Source: 34-65-8 sp963529855
GTDB lineage: Bacteria; Pseudomonadota; Alphaproteobacteria; Sphingomonadales; Sphingomonadaceae
Length of the DNA: 64,000 bases
Direction of reading: 5' to 3'
NCBI GenBank assembly: GCA_963529855.1
Contig: CAURZK010000001.1
Span: 124,001 to 188,000, forward strand
Positions 24,835-33,540 of this stretch are shown here, piece after piece. The notes below the pieces were generated by a model. The model was not told where the DNA came from, made no database searches, and worked only from the letters and a program-made list of their open reading frames with translations. Each line of letters opens with the position of its first letter. The stretch's first letter is position 1. The position numbers and the translations under genes were made by a program.

Positions 24835-25266
24835 TCAACCCTCCAGGTGCGAGGTGTCGCCGAGACGGGCAACGACCTTCGTCTTGATGGGCAGCTTCAT
24901 CGCCGCACGCTCGAACGCTTCGGCAGCCAGCGGACCGGCAACACCGTCGAGTTCGAACAGGATGCGGCCCGGCTTCACGCGAGCGGCCCAGTATTCGACA
25001 GAGCCCTTGCCCTTACCCTGACGGACTTCGGCAGGCTTCTTCGAAACCGGCACGTCGGGGAACACGCGGATCCACAGGCGCCCCTGGCGCTTGATGTGAC
25101 GCGTGATCGCACGGCGGGCAGCCTCGATCTGGCGAGCGGTGATCCGCTCCGGCTCGAGGGCCTTTAGGCCGTAGGAGCCGAAGTTCAGCGCGGTGCCACC
25201 CTTGGCCTCGCCCTTGATCCGGCCCTTGAAGGCCTTGCGGAACTTGGTTTTCTTCGGTTGCAGCAT
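24835..25266 (-). CDS. rplP: 50S ribosomal protein L16
   Basis: L16 helps position A-site tRNA near the peptidyl transferase centre. The 143 residues begin MLQPKKTKFRKAFKGRIKGE and contain TARQIEAARRAITRHIKRQG, WIRVFPDVPVSKKPAEVRQG and GKGSVEYWAARVKPGRILFE. It starts 15 bases after rpsC and ends 3 bases before rpmC, so the run is tightly packed. Confidence 0.98.
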   Translation of the reverse strand: MLQPKKTKFRKAFKGRIKGEAKGGTALNFGSYGLKALEPERITARQIEAARRAITRHIKRQGRLWIRVFPDVPVSKKPAEVRQGKGKGSVEYWAARVKPGRILFELDGVAGPLAAEAFERAAMKLPIKTKVVARLGDTSHLEG

Positions 25267-25281
25267 GTTGCTTACTCTACC

Positions 25282-25986
25282 TTAGCGCCGGTCAGAAGCC
25301 GGACGGACGCCGGAAGTCTGCGCTTCCATCATCAGGCGGTCCTGGGCGGTGGGGTCATGCGCGAGGATCTCGCCCTTGAACACCCAGACCTTGATCCCGA
25401 TGATGCCGTAGGCGGTCAGCGCTTCGGCTTCAGCGTAATCGACGTTGGCGCGCAGCGTGTGAAGAGGCACGCGGCCTTCACGATACTGTTCGACACGCGC
25501 GATTTCCGCGCCGCCGAGACGGCCGCCGCACATGATCTTGATGCCTTCGGCACCCAGACGCATGGCCGACTGCATCGCACGCTTCATCGCCCGGCGGAAC
25601 GCCACGCGGCGGATCAGCTGGTCGGCAATACCCTGGGCGATCAGCTTGGCATCGATTTCCGGCTTGCGAATCTCGACGATGTTCAGCTTCACGTCGCTGT
25701 CGGTCATCTTGGCAAGCTGCGAGCGCAGCTTTTCGATGTCCGCACCCTTCTTGCCGATGATGACGCCCGGACGAGCGGCATAGATCGACACGCGGCACAG
25801 CTTGGCCGGACGCTCGATCACCACTTTCGAGATCGCGGCCTGCGGCAGCGATTCGACGATGAACTTGCGGATCGCGATGTCTTCCTTGAGCAGCTGCGCA
25901 TAGCCACGCCCTTCGGCGTACCAGCGGCTGTCCCAGGTGCGGTTGATCTGCAGACGCAGGCCAATCGGGTTGCTCTTGTGACCCAT
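25282..25986 (-). CDS. rpsC: 30S ribosomal protein S3
   Basis: S3 lines the mRNA entry channel and takes part in mRNA unwinding. The 234 residues begin MGHKSNPIGLRLQINRTWDS and include a KH domain (AARPGVIIGKKGADIEKLRS) and the C-terminal domain with CGGRLGGAEIARVEQYREGR and VKVWVFKGEI-type closing strand (IGIKVWVFKGEILAHDP). Length is normal. It begins 3 bases after rplV and is followed 15 bases later by rplP. Confidence 0.98.
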   Translation of the reverse strand: MGHKSNPIGLRLQINRTWDSRWYAEGRGYAQLLKEDIAIRKFIVESLPQAAISKVVIERPAKLCRVSIYAARPGVIIGKKGADIEKLRSQLAKMTDSDVKLNIVEIRKPEIDAKLIAQGIADQLIRRVAFRRAMKRAMQSAMRLGAEGIKIMCGGRLGGAEIARVEQYREGRVPLHTLRANVDYAEAEALTAYGIIGIKVWVFKGEILAHDPTAQDRLMMEAQTSGVRPASDRR

Positions 25987-25989
25987 GAC

Positions 25990-26367
25990 TTAGGCCTCCT
26001 CGCTTTCACGCACGACGATCCGCAGCCGGCTGAACGGCTTGAGGATGCGGGTGGACTTGCCGCGACCACGGGTGTGGAAGCGCTTCATGGTGACCGACTT
26101 GCCGACCGAGGCTTCCGCCACGACGAGCGCGTCGACATCCAGGTTGTGGTTGTTTTCGGCGTTGGCGATCGCCGAAGCGAGCACCTTCGACGCGTCCTTG
26201 GCCATCGCGCGCTTGGAGAAAGCGAGGATGTTCAGGGCGTCTTCGGCCTTCTTCCCGCGGATCAGCGCGGCAACCAGGTTCAGCTTCTGCGCCGAGCCAC
26301 GAATGGTCGTGCCAACGGCCAGCGCCTCGTTGTCCGCAACGCGGCGGGGGGCTTTCTGCTTGCTCAT
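25990..26367 (-). CDS. rplV: 50S ribosomal protein L22
   Basis: L22 lines the exit tunnel with an extended beta-hairpin. The 125 residues show GSAQKLNLVAALIRGKKAED, ILAFSKRAMAKDASKVLASA and the tunnel-hairpin/terminal part VGKSVTMKRFHTRGRGKSTR followed by FSRLRIVVRE. The start overlaps the rpsS stop by one base. A slightly longer N-terminus (MSKQKAPRRVADNE) is common in alphaproteobacteria. Confidence 0.97.
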   Translation of the reverse strand: MSKQKAPRRVADNEALAVGTTIRGSAQKLNLVAALIRGKKAEDALNILAFSKRAMAKDASKVLASAIANAENNHNLDVDALVVAEASVGKSVTMKRFHTRGRGKSTRILKPFSRLRIVVRESEEA

Positions 26368-26642
26368 CAGCGCTTACCCTTCTTGTCGGCGGCGTGACCC
26401 GGGAACGTGCGCGTGGGTGCGAATTCGCCGAGCTTGTGGCCGACCATCTCTTCCGAGACGGACACCGGGATGAACTTGCGGCCGTTGTAGACGTTGAACG
26501 TCAAGCCAACGAACTGCGGCAGGATCGTGCTGCGACGCGACCAGGTCTTGATCGGGGCGCGAGCACCCTTCTCCTGCGCATCCTCGGCCTTCTTCAGAAG
26601 GCTGAGCTCCACGAACGGACCTTTCCAGACGGAACGAGCCAT
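26367..26642 (-). CDS. rpsS: 30S ribosomal protein S19
   Basis: S19 forms part of the 30S head with S13. The 91 residues begin MARSVWKGPFVELSLLKKAE and contain IKTWSRRSTILPQFVGLTFN, VYNGRKFIPVSVSEEMVGHK and LGEFAPTRTFPGHAADKKGK, matching the family throughout. It lies 6 bases after rplB and overlaps the rplV start by one base. Confidence 0.98.
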   Translation of the reverse strand: MARSVWKGPFVELSLLKKAEDAQEKGARAPIKTWSRRSTILPQFVGLTFNVYNGRKFIPVSVSEEMVGHKLGEFAPTRTFPGHAADKKGKR

Positions 26643-26648
26643 GTCCGA

Positions 26649-27485
26649 TTACCTCTTCTTCTTGGCGTGGCGCGAACGGATGATCATCTTGTCCGTCGCC
26701 TTGTTATGGCGGGTGCGCGCACCCTTGGTCGGCTTGCCCCACGGGGTAACCGGGTGGCGGCCGCCCGAGGTGCGGCCTTCACCGCCGCCGTGCGGGTGAT
26801 CGACCGGGTTCTTGGCAACACCGCGGGTCAGCGGCTTGATGCCCATCCAGCGCCGGCGACCGGCCTTGCCGAGGTTCTGGTTCTGGTTGTCCGGGTTCGA
26901 CACGGCACCAACCGTACCCATGCAGTCGGCGCGCAGGTAACGCTGCTCGCCGCTGTTGAGGCGGACGATCACCATGCCGCGGTCACGACCGACGAGCTGG
27001 ACATAAGTCCCGGCCGAACGAGCGATCTGCCCGCCCTTGCCCGGCTTCATCTCGACGTTGTGGCAGATCGTGCCGACCGGCATCTGGCCCAGCAGCATAG
27101 CGTTGCCCGGCTTGGTGTCGGTGCGTTCGCCTGCGATCACCTTGTCACCGACAGCAAGACGCTGAGGCGCGATAATGTAGGCGAGTTCGCCATCGGCGTA
27201 CTTGACCAGCGCGATGAAAGCGGTGCGGTTCGGATCGTATTCGAGCCGTTCCACGGTGCCTTCGACATCCCACTTGCGACGCTTGAAGTCGATGTAGCGG
27301 TACTTCTGCTTGTGGCCACCGGCCATGCCGCGCGAGGTGACATGACCCTTGTTGTTGCGGCCGCCGGTCTTGCGCTTGCCCTCGGTCAGCGACTTCACCG
27401 GCTTGCCCTTATAGAGCGCCGACTTGTCGACGAGGATGAGGCCGCGCCGGGCGGGGCTCGTCGGTTTGTAGTTCTTCAGTGCCAT
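26649..27485 (-). CDS. rplB: 50S ribosomal protein L2
   Basis: L2 is needed for subunit association and peptidyl transferase function. The 278 residues begin MALKNYKPTSPARRGLILVD and contain NNKGHVTSRGMAGGHKQKYR, the AGTYVQLVGRDRGMVIVRLN region and the conserved C-terminal KNPVDHPHGGGEGRTSGGRH, including the catalytic-region His of HPHGGGEG. It starts 4 bases after rplW and ends 6 bases before rpsS. Confidence 0.98.
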   Translation of the reverse strand: MALKNYKPTSPARRGLILVDKSALYKGKPVKSLTEGKRKTGGRNNKGHVTSRGMAGGHKQKYRYIDFKRRKWDVEGTVERLEYDPNRTAFIALVKYADGELAYIIAPQRLAVGDKVIAGERTDTKPGNAMLLGQMPVGTICHNVEMKPGKGGQIARSAGTYVQLVGRDRGMVIVRLNSGEQRYLRADCMGTVGAVSNPDNQNQNLGKAGRRRWMGIKPLTRGVAKNPVDHPHGGGEGRTSGGRHPVTPWGKPTKGARTRHNKATDKMIIRSRHAKKKR

Positions 27486-27489
27486 GGGA

Positions 27490-27804
27490 TCAGCTCACGC
27501 CTTCGGTGATGTCGATCGGATCCTGACCCGGCTTGAGGGTCACAATCGCCTTCTTCACGTCGCTGCGGCGATAGGCCTTGCCCTTCCACCGCTTGGTCTT
27601 GCCCTTGGTAACCAGCGTATTCACGCCTGCGACCTTGCGGTCGAACAGCGCCTCGATGGCTTCCTTGATCTGCGACTTCGTCGCGGTGCCTGCCACCTTG
27701 AAGACGGTCGCATTGTGCTCGGAGAGCAGCGTCGCCTTCTCGGTGATGTGCGGCGCGAGGATCACGTCGTAGTGACGGGCGTCGATTTCCTGCTTCTTAG
27801 CCAT
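27490..27804 (-). CDS. rplW: 50S ribosomal protein L23
   Basis: L23 sits at the tunnel exit and is the docking point for trigger factor. The 104 residues begin MAKKQEIDARHYDVILAPHI and include TEKATLLSEHNATVFKVAGT, IKEAIEALFDRKVAGVNTLV and the C-terminal GKTKRWKGKAYRRSDVKKAI. The ATG at 27804 overlaps the rplD end by 8 bases; the frame is open to 27834 but the extra residues are not family-like. It ends 4 bases before rplB. Confidence 0.97.
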   Translation of the reverse strand: MAKKQEIDARHYDVILAPHITEKATLLSEHNATVFKVAGTATKSQIKEAIEALFDRKVAGVNTLVTKGKTKRWKGKAYRRSDVKKAIVTLKPGQDPIDITEGVS

Positions 27805-28420
27805 TGAAGCGCGCCTCCAGCTTTTCGACCGCATCCCTGGTGAGGACCAGCGTGTCGTGCTTCAGGATGTCGTAAACGTTGGCACCCATCGCCGGCAGGA
27901 CGTTCACGCCCTTGAGGTTGCCCGAGGCCTTGCGGAAGCCCTCGTTCACGCTTTCGCCGTCGATCACCAGGACCTTGCCGTTCCAGCCGTTCTTGCCGAA
28001 CGTTTCAGCGAGGGCCTTGGTCTTGGCGTCCTTGAGCTCGAGGCTGTCGACGATCACGAGACCGTCCTTCGCCTTGCTCGACAGTGCCATGCGAAGGCCG
28101 AGCGCGCGCAGCTTCTTGTTGAGCGACTGAGCAAAGTCGCGCTTGCGCGCACCATGTGCCTTACCGCCGCCGATAAAGATCGGTGCACCGCGGTTGCCGT
28201 GACGGGCAGTACCGCCGCCCTTCTGGCGACCGAACTTCTTGCCCGTGCGGGCCACGTCCGAACGCTCACGCGTCGGGCGGGCAGTGCCGCGGCGGTTTTC
28301 AAGCTGCCAGGTGACGATGCGGTGAAGGATGTCGGCGCGCGGCTCGATGCCGAACACGTCGTCGTTCAACTCGATGTCGCCCGAAGCCTTGCCATCCAGA
28401 TTCTGGACCTTGACCTTCAC
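27797..28420 (-). CDS. rplD: 50S ribosomal protein L4
   Basis: L4 lines the exit tunnel. In E. coli it also represses its own S10 operon. The 207 residues show HRIVTWQLENRRGTARPTRE, the loop KFGRQKGGGTARHGNRGAPI (tunnel extension) and the C-terminal LVLTRDAVEKLEARFNG. It starts 2 bases after rplC and overlaps rplW by 8 bases. Whether this L4 acts on the structured leaders upstream of rpsJ or rplC is untested. Confidence 0.97.
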   Translation of the reverse strand: MKVKVQNLDGKASGDIELNDDVFGIEPRADILHRIVTWQLENRRGTARPTRERSDVARTGKKFGRQKGGGTARHGNRGAPIFIGGGKAHGARKRDFAQSLNKKLRALGLRMALSSKAKDGLVIVDSLELKDAKTKALAETFGKNGWNGKVLVIDGESVNEGFRKASGNLKGVNVLPAMGANVYDILKHDTLVLTRDAVEKLEARFNG

Positions 28421-28422
28421 GA

Positions 28423-29319
28423 TCAGGACTCCTTGCTCGCGCCGTCGGTGGTGCCGTTATCGGCACCGCCCTCGGCGGTGTTCTCGGTCGCTTCAGACCC
28501 GGCGTCGACTTCGACACCGGCCTGCTGCGTTTCCAGCAGCTCTTCCTGCTGCTCGGCGCTCACCTGCTCGTGCACTTCATGCTCGGCAGCAGCCTCGACC
28601 ATACCGGCAGGCGCTTCCTCGTGCTCGGGCTGCGTGCTCTTCTTCTCGAGGACGACGCCGGGGAACGGCACGCCTTCGGGGAGCGGCAGCTTGACCGCAT
28701 CGCGAACCAGGAGCCAACCATTCTTGGCGCCCGGGACGGAGCCCTTGACGAACAGAAGGCCGCGCGTGGCGTCGGTGCGGACGATTTCCAGGTTCTGCTG
28801 GGTGCGCTGACGGTCGCCCATGTGGCCGGCCATCTTCTTGCCCTTGAACACGCGGCCCGGATCCTGGCGGTTACCAGTCGAACCGTGCGAACGGTGGCTC
28901 AGCGACACACCGTGCGTGGCGCGCAGACCGCCGAAACCCCAGCGCTTCATCGCACCGGCAAAGCCCTTACCCTGCGTGTGACCGGTGATGTCGACCATCT
29001 GGCCGGCAACGAAGTGCTCGGCGCTGATGGTGGCGCCGACCGGCAGCAGGCCGTTCTCGTCAGCAAGACGGAACTCGGCGACCTTCATCTTCAGGCCGAC
29101 CTCGGCCTTGGCGAAGTGCTCGCGCTGCGGCTTGTTGACATTCTTCTGCTTGGCTTCGCCCGAACCGACCTGAAGCGCGAAGTAACCATCGCGGTCAGCG
29201 GTACGGTGCGAAACGACCTGGCAGTCTTCCAGGGCCAGAACGGTCACAGGAACGTGACGTCCATCCTCCTGGAACAGGCGGGTCATCCCGACTTTCTTTG
29301 CGATAACGCCGGTGCGCAT
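28423..29319 (-). CDS. rplC: 50S ribosomal protein L3 with acidic C-terminal extension
   Basis: L3 is an early-assembly protein near the peptidyl transferase centre. The 298 residues start MRTGVIAKKVGMTRLFQEDG and show the core VDITGHTQGKGFAGAMKRWG, GVSLSHRSHGSTGNRQDPGR and KGSVPGAKNGWLLVRDAVKL. The family core ends near residue 225; the last 70 or so residues are strongly acidic (EHEVHEQVSAEQQEELLETQ, ending GTTDGASKES), a tail E. coli L3 (209 residues) lacks. The ATG at 29319 is used because GAGGA lies about 9 bases upstream; a TTG two codons earlier at 29325 is not needed. A 280-base gap with hairpins precedes it. Confidence 0.95.
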   Translation of the reverse strand: MRTGVIAKKVGMTRLFQEDGRHVPVTVLALEDCQVVSHRTADRDGYFALQVGSGEAKQKNVNKPQREHFAKAEVGLKMKVAEFRLADENGLLPVGATISAEHFVAGQMVDITGHTQGKGFAGAMKRWGFGGLRATHGVSLSHRSHGSTGNRQDPGRVFKGKKMAGHMGDRQRTQQNLEIVRTDATRGLLFVKGSVPGAKNGWLLVRDAVKLPLPEGVPFPGVVLEKKSTQPEHEEAPAGMVEAAAEHEVHEQVSAEQQEELLETQQAGVEVDAGSEATENTAEGGADNGTTDGASKES

Positions 29320-29599
29320 CGTCAAAACTCCTCAACAGAGGCACCCGAGGCCCATCCCCGGGTGCTTGCGGGCACTCATCAAAGCATGGCTTCGACGAGA
29401 CCCATATCAGCCCATTTTGTGATACGTCGCCCCGTCCGGGCTGAAATGCCTTTCCCGAAGGAAAAGCGAGACGGGGGACGCAGACCCGGATCAGATCCGG
29501 CGGTATCCCAATGTCTTGCCGATCTTGCGATCCGGCGGGGCCATTGGGGCCCCTGTAATTCCCGGCCGGTTTAGGGTCGCGACCGGCGACCGGGCCGGA
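29320..29599 (-). promoter_or_regulatory. rpsJ-rplC intercistronic region with hairpins
   Basis: This 280-base gap is unusually long inside an S10 operon and has no credible ORF. It contains a hairpin GCACCCG...CGGGTGC (29341-29365 region) just before the rplC ribosome-binding site, and another with a TTCG loop (CTTTTCC-TTCG-GGAAAGG, within about 29450-29466). No clear promoter was seen. It is a plausible site for L4- or other r-protein control of the rplC-onward genes, by analogy to S10-operon leaders, but no specific motif was identified. Confidence 0.45.
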
Positions 29600-29911
29600 T
29601 CAAGCGAGCTTGATCTCGACGTTAACGCCAGCGGCCAGATCGAGCTTCATCAGCGCGTCGACCGTCTGGGCATTGGGCTGCACGATGTCGAGCAGCCGCT
29701 TGTAGGTACGCACCTCGAACTGCTCACGCGACTTCTTGTCGATGTGCGGACCGCGGTTCACGGTGAACTTCTCGATCCTCGTCGGCATCGGAATGGGACC
29801 CCGGATCAGCGCGCCGGTGCGGCGGGCCGTGTCAGCGATTTCGCCAGTGGCCTGGTCGAGAACGCGGTGGTCGAACGCCTTGAGGCGAATGCGAATATTC
29901 TGGGCTTCCAT
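29600..29911 (-). CDS. rpsJ: 30S ribosomal protein S10
   Basis: S10 is in the 30S head; as NusE it also joins antitermination complexes. The 103 residues begin MEAQNIRIRLKAFDHRVLDQ and end with DALMKLDLAAGVNVEIKLA, the exact family length. The ATG at 29911 is used; ten in-frame upstream codons to 29941 belong to the leader. It is separated from rplC by a 280-base leader-like region and from tuf by 146 bases with a strong hairpin. Confidence 0.97.
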   Translation of the reverse strand: MEAQNIRIRLKAFDHRVLDQATGEIADTARRTGALIRGPIPMPTRIEKFTVNRGPHIDKKSREQFEVRTYKRLLDIVQPNAQTVDALMKLDLAAGVNVEIKLA

Positions 29912-29935
29912 GTCCGTATACCGATGAGAAAGAGC

Positions 29936-29990
29936 AAACAAAAATCAGCCGCCCCGCCCCCTCCCGTCTCCAGGGAGAGCGGGGCCGCTG
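29936..29990 (-). terminator. attenuator-like terminator hairpin between tuf and rpsJ
   Basis: On the minus strand a long GC-rich stem (CAGCGGCCCCGCTCTCCC pairing with GGGAGGGGGCGGGGCGGCTG, approximately 29973-29990 with 29946-29966) is followed by ATTTTTGTTTG (29945-29936), a typical intrinsic-terminator tail. It lies 25 bases upstream of the rpsJ start and 67 bases after tuf. It could end the str-operon transcript or act as an attenuator controlling readthrough into the S10 operon. Sizes of arms are approximate. Confidence 0.6.
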
Positions 29991-30057
29991 ACCGAATTTT
30001 TATCCGAAGCTGGTCCGGCTTGCGGGGGACGAATCCCCCGCCTTGCGCGGGCCTATA

Positions 30058-31248
30058 TTACTTCGTGATCTTGCTGACAACCCCCGAACCGACGGTCCGG
30101 CCGCCTTCGCGGATTGCGAAGCGCAGACCATCGTCCATCGCGATCGGCGCGATCAGCTTGACGCCGATCGTGACGTTGTCGCCCGGCATGACCATCTCGG
30201 TGCCCTCAGGGAGGATCACTTCACCGGTCACGTCGGTGGTGCGGAAGTAGAACTGCGGGCGGTAGTTGGCGAAGAACGGCGTGTGACGGCCACCTTCGTC
30301 CTTCGACAGAACGTAGACTTCGGCGCTGAATTCGGTGTGCGGCGTAACCGAACCCGGCTTGGCCAGAACCTGGCCACGCTCGACTTCTTCACGCGCCACG
30401 CCGCGGATCAGGGCACCGACGTTGTCGCCAGCTTCACCACGATCGAGCAGCTTGCGGAACATTTCGACGCCGGTGACGGTGGTCTTCTTGGTGTCCTTGA
30501 TGCCGACGATCTCGACTTCGTCACCAACGTTGACGATGCCGGTTTCGATACGGCCGGTAACCACGGTGCCGCGGCCCGAGATCGAAAACACGTCTTCGAT
30601 CGGCATCAGGAACGGCTTGTCGACCGGACGATCGGGCTGCGGGATGTACTCGTCGACCGCCTTGATGAGGGCGATGACCGATTCCTTGCCGATGTTGTCG
30701 TCGCGACCTTCGAGAGCAGCCAGAGCCGAACCCTTGATGATCGGAATGTTATCGCCGTCGAAGTCGTAGCTCGAGAGCAGTTCGCGCACTTCCAGCTCGA
30801 CCAGCTCGAGGATTTCCTCGTCGTCGACCTGGTCGACCTTGTTCATGTACACGACCAGGGCCGGAACGCCGACCTGGCGGGCAAGCAGGATGTGCTCGCG
30901 GGTCTGCGGCATCGGGCCGTCAGCGGCGTTCACGACCAGGATCGCGCCGTCCATCTGGGCGGCACCGGTGATCATGTTCTTCACGTAGTCGGCGTGACCC
31001 GGGCAGTCGACGTGCGCATAGTGGCGGGCGTCGCTCTCATACTCGACGTGTGCGGTCGAGATGGTGATGCCGCGCTCGCGCTCTTCCGGGGCCTTGTCGA
31101 TGTTGGCGAAGTCGACAGCGGTGCCGCCGTACACTTCGGCCATCACCTTGGTGATCGCAGCGGTCAGCGTGGTCTTGCCGTGGTCGACGTGACCGATGGT
31201 GCCGATGTTGCAGTGCGGCTTGTTCCGCTCGAATTTTGCCTTTGCCAT
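30058..31248 (-). CDS. tuf: elongation factor Tu
   Basis: EF-Tu delivers aminoacyl-tRNA to the ribosome as a GTPase. The 396 residues show G1 GHVDHGKT (19-26), the DCPGHADYVKNMITGAAQMD switch II segment, the NKVD guanine-binding motif (VYMNKVDQVDD) and the C-terminal domains ending REGGRTVGSGVVSKITK. It follows fusA by 94 bases in the str operon. Only one tuf is visible in the window. Length and motifs are canonical. Confidence 0.99.
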   Translation of the reverse strand: MAKAKFERNKPHCNIGTIGHVDHGKTTLTAAITKVMAEVYGGTAVDFANIDKAPEERERGITISTAHVEYESDARHYAHVDCPGHADYVKNMITGAAQMDGAILVVNAADGPMPQTREHILLARQVGVPALVVYMNKVDQVDDEEILELVELEVRELLSSYDFDGDNIPIIKGSALAALEGRDDNIGKESVIALIKAVDEYIPQPDRPVDKPFLMPIEDVFSISGRGTVVTGRIETGIVNVGDEVEIVGIKDTKKTTVTGVEMFRKLLDRGEAGDNVGALIRGVAREEVERGQVLAKPGSVTPHTEFSAEVYVLSKDEGGRHTPFFANYRPQFYFRTTDVTGEVILPEGTEMVMPGDNVTIGVKLIAPIAMDDGLRFAIREGGRTVGSGVVSKITK

Positions 31249-31342
31249 GTTACTCGTAACCTCTGTTTTGTCAGATTGAATTTCAGTGGGACAAGGACGG
31301 CACCCGCTGAATCAGGCGCCGCCCCTAGACTCATCGCTCGCC

Positions 31343-33478
31343 TTAGGCAAGCTTCTCCTTGACTTCCGCCGCCACATTCGCGGGCACTTCGTCGTAGTGG
31401 CTGAACTGCATCGTGTACTGCGCGCGCCCTTGCGTGAACGAGCGCAGTTCATTGACGTAGCCGAACATGTTCGCGAGCGGGACCATCGCCTCGACCGCCT
31501 GGGCATTGCCCCGGCTGTCGGTGCCCTGGATCTGGCCACGACGCGAGTTGAGGTCGCCGATGACGTCGCCAAGGTAGTCCTCGGGAGTCACGACCTCGAC
31601 CTTCATGATCGGTTCGAGCAGCTTGATGCCGGCCTTGCTGGCAACTTCGCGCATCGCACCGCGACCGGCGATTTCGAACGCGATCGCGCTCGAGTCGACG
31701 TCGTGGTACGCACCGTCATAGAGGGTTACGGTAAAGTCGATGATTGGGAAGCCGACAAGGTGGCCACTCTCGGCCTGTTCGCGGAACCCCTTCTCGATCG
31801 CCGGGATGTACTCCTTCGGAATGTTGCCGCCCTTGATCTCGTCTTCGAAGACGAAACCCTGGCCGCGCTCACCCGGCTGCACCTTGACCTTCACGCGGCC
31901 GAACTGACCCGAACCACCCGACTGCTTCTTGTGGGTGTAGTCCACGTCGACCGGCTTCGCGAGGCTTTCGCGATAGGCCACCTGCGGCGCACCGACGTTG
32001 GCCTCGACCTTGAACTCGCGCTTCATGCGGTCGACGAGAATGTCGAGGTGCAGTTCGCCCATGCCCTTGATGATGGTCTGGCCCGACTCGTGGTCGGTCG
32101 ACACGCGGAAGCTCGGATCCTCGGCAGCCAGGCGATTCAGGGCAACGCCCATCTTCTCCTGGTCGGCCTTGGTCTTGGGCTCCACCGACAGTTCGATCAC
32201 CGGTTCGGGGAATTCCATCCGCTCCAGAATGATCGGCTTGGCCGGATCGCACAGCGTATCGCCGGTGGTCGTGTCCTTCATGCCCGCCAGTGCGACGATG
32301 TCGCCGGCGAATGCTTCTTCGATGTCCTCGCGGTTGTTCGAGTGCATCAGCAGCATGCGGCCGATCTTTTCCTTCTTGTCCTTCACCGAGTTCAGGACCT
32401 GACCCTTGGTCAGCTTGCCCGAATAGATGCGGGTGAAGGTGAGCGAGCCGACGAAGGGGTCGTTCATGATCTTGAACGCCAGTGCGCTGAACGGCGCGTC
32501 GTCGCTCGAGGGGCGCTCGGCTTCTTCGTCGCTGTCGGGCAGGACGCCCTTGATCGCCGGAACGTCGAGCGGGCTCGGCATGTAGTCGACCACCGCGTCG
32601 AGCAGGGGCTGGACGCCCTTGTTCTTGAACGCCGAACCGCAGACCACGGGCACGAAATCGCGCGCCATGGTGCCCTTGCGGATCAGCTTCTTGAGGGTTG
32701 CCGCGTCAGGCGCTTCGCCGCTTTCAAGATAGGCTTCCATCGCCGCGTCGTCTTGCTCGACGGCGGTTTCGACCAGCTTCTCGCGGTATTCGGCAGCCTT
32801 GTCGGCCAGGTCCGCGGGGATGTCGATGAATTCGTACTTCGCGCCCAGGTCTTCAGCCTGCCACACGATGCCGCGCATGTTGACGAGGTCGACGACGCCC
32901 TTGAGGTCGCTTTCCGCGCCGATCGGGAGATAAAGCACCAGCGGCACTGCACCGAGGCGATCGAAGATAGACTGGACGCAGTAATAGAAGTCGGCACCGG
33001 TACGGTCGAGCTTGTTGATGAAGCACATCCGCGGAACGCCGTACTTGTCGGCCTGGCGCCACACGGTTTCGGACTGCGGCTCCACGCCCGCGACGCCGTC
33101 GAAAACCGCGACCGCGCCGTCGAGCACGCGCAGCGAACGCTCGACTTCAATCGTGAAGTCGACGTGGCCGGGGGTGTCGATGATGTTGATGCGGTGCTTG
33201 GGCTGGTTCGCACGCAGATCTTCCGGGTTCGAACGGGGATCCATCGTCGGATCTTCCGCGGTCCAGAAGGTGGTGGTCGCCGCCGAGGTGATGGTGATCC
33301 CGCGTTCCTGCTCCTGCTCCATCCAGTCCATGGTCGCGGCGCCGTCGTGGACTTCGCCGATCTTGTAGGACTTGCCGGTGTAGTAAAGGATACGCTCGGT
33401 CGTGGTGGTCTTGCCGGCATCGATGTGGGCCATGATGCCGATATTGCGATAGCGCTCCAGCGGATATTCGCGGGCCAT
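31343..33478 (-). CDS. fusA: elongation factor G
   Basis: EF-G catalyses ribosomal translocation and, with RRF, recycling. The 711 residues show G1 AHIDAGKTTTTERILYYTGK, the switch II region DTPGHVDFTIEVERSLRVLD, NKLDRTGADF, and domain IV/V segments such as GGSGQFGRVKVKV and the C-terminal VPLANMFGYVNELRSFTQGR. It lies between rpsG (62 bases before) and tuf (94 bases after). Near-normal length for the family. Confidence 0.99.
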   Translation of the reverse strand: MAREYPLERYRNIGIMAHIDAGKTTTTERILYYTGKSYKIGEVHDGAATMDWMEQEQERGITITSAATTTFWTAEDPTMDPRSNPEDLRANQPKHRINIIDTPGHVDFTIEVERSLRVLDGAVAVFDGVAGVEPQSETVWRQADKYGVPRMCFINKLDRTGADFYYCVQSIFDRLGAVPLVLYLPIGAESDLKGVVDLVNMRGIVWQAEDLGAKYEFIDIPADLADKAAEYREKLVETAVEQDDAAMEAYLESGEAPDAATLKKLIRKGTMARDFVPVVCGSAFKNKGVQPLLDAVVDYMPSPLDVPAIKGVLPDSDEEAERPSSDDAPFSALAFKIMNDPFVGSLTFTRIYSGKLTKGQVLNSVKDKKEKIGRMLLMHSNNREDIEEAFAGDIVALAGMKDTTTGDTLCDPAKPIILERMEFPEPVIELSVEPKTKADQEKMGVALNRLAAEDPSFRVSTDHESGQTIIKGMGELHLDILVDRMKREFKVEANVGAPQVAYRESLAKPVDVDYTHKKQSGGSGQFGRVKVKVQPGERGQGFVFEDEIKGGNIPKEYIPAIEKGFREQAESGHLVGFPIIDFTVTLYDGAYHDVDSSAIAFEIAGRGAMREVASKAGIKLLEPIMKVEVVTPEDYLGDVIGDLNSRRGQIQGTDSRGNAQAVEAMVPLANMFGYVNELRSFTQGRAQYTMQFSHYDEVPANVAAEVKEKLA

Positions 33479-33540
33479 GTCAAATTCCTCGGGGGTAGTA
33501 GGGGGCGGCCCTCATCTTGGGCCTACCCCCCATATGGGTG

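Noticed and set aside
30043..31362. Plus-strand open frame over tuf
   Set aside because: Antisense shadow of EF-Tu with no domain of its own.
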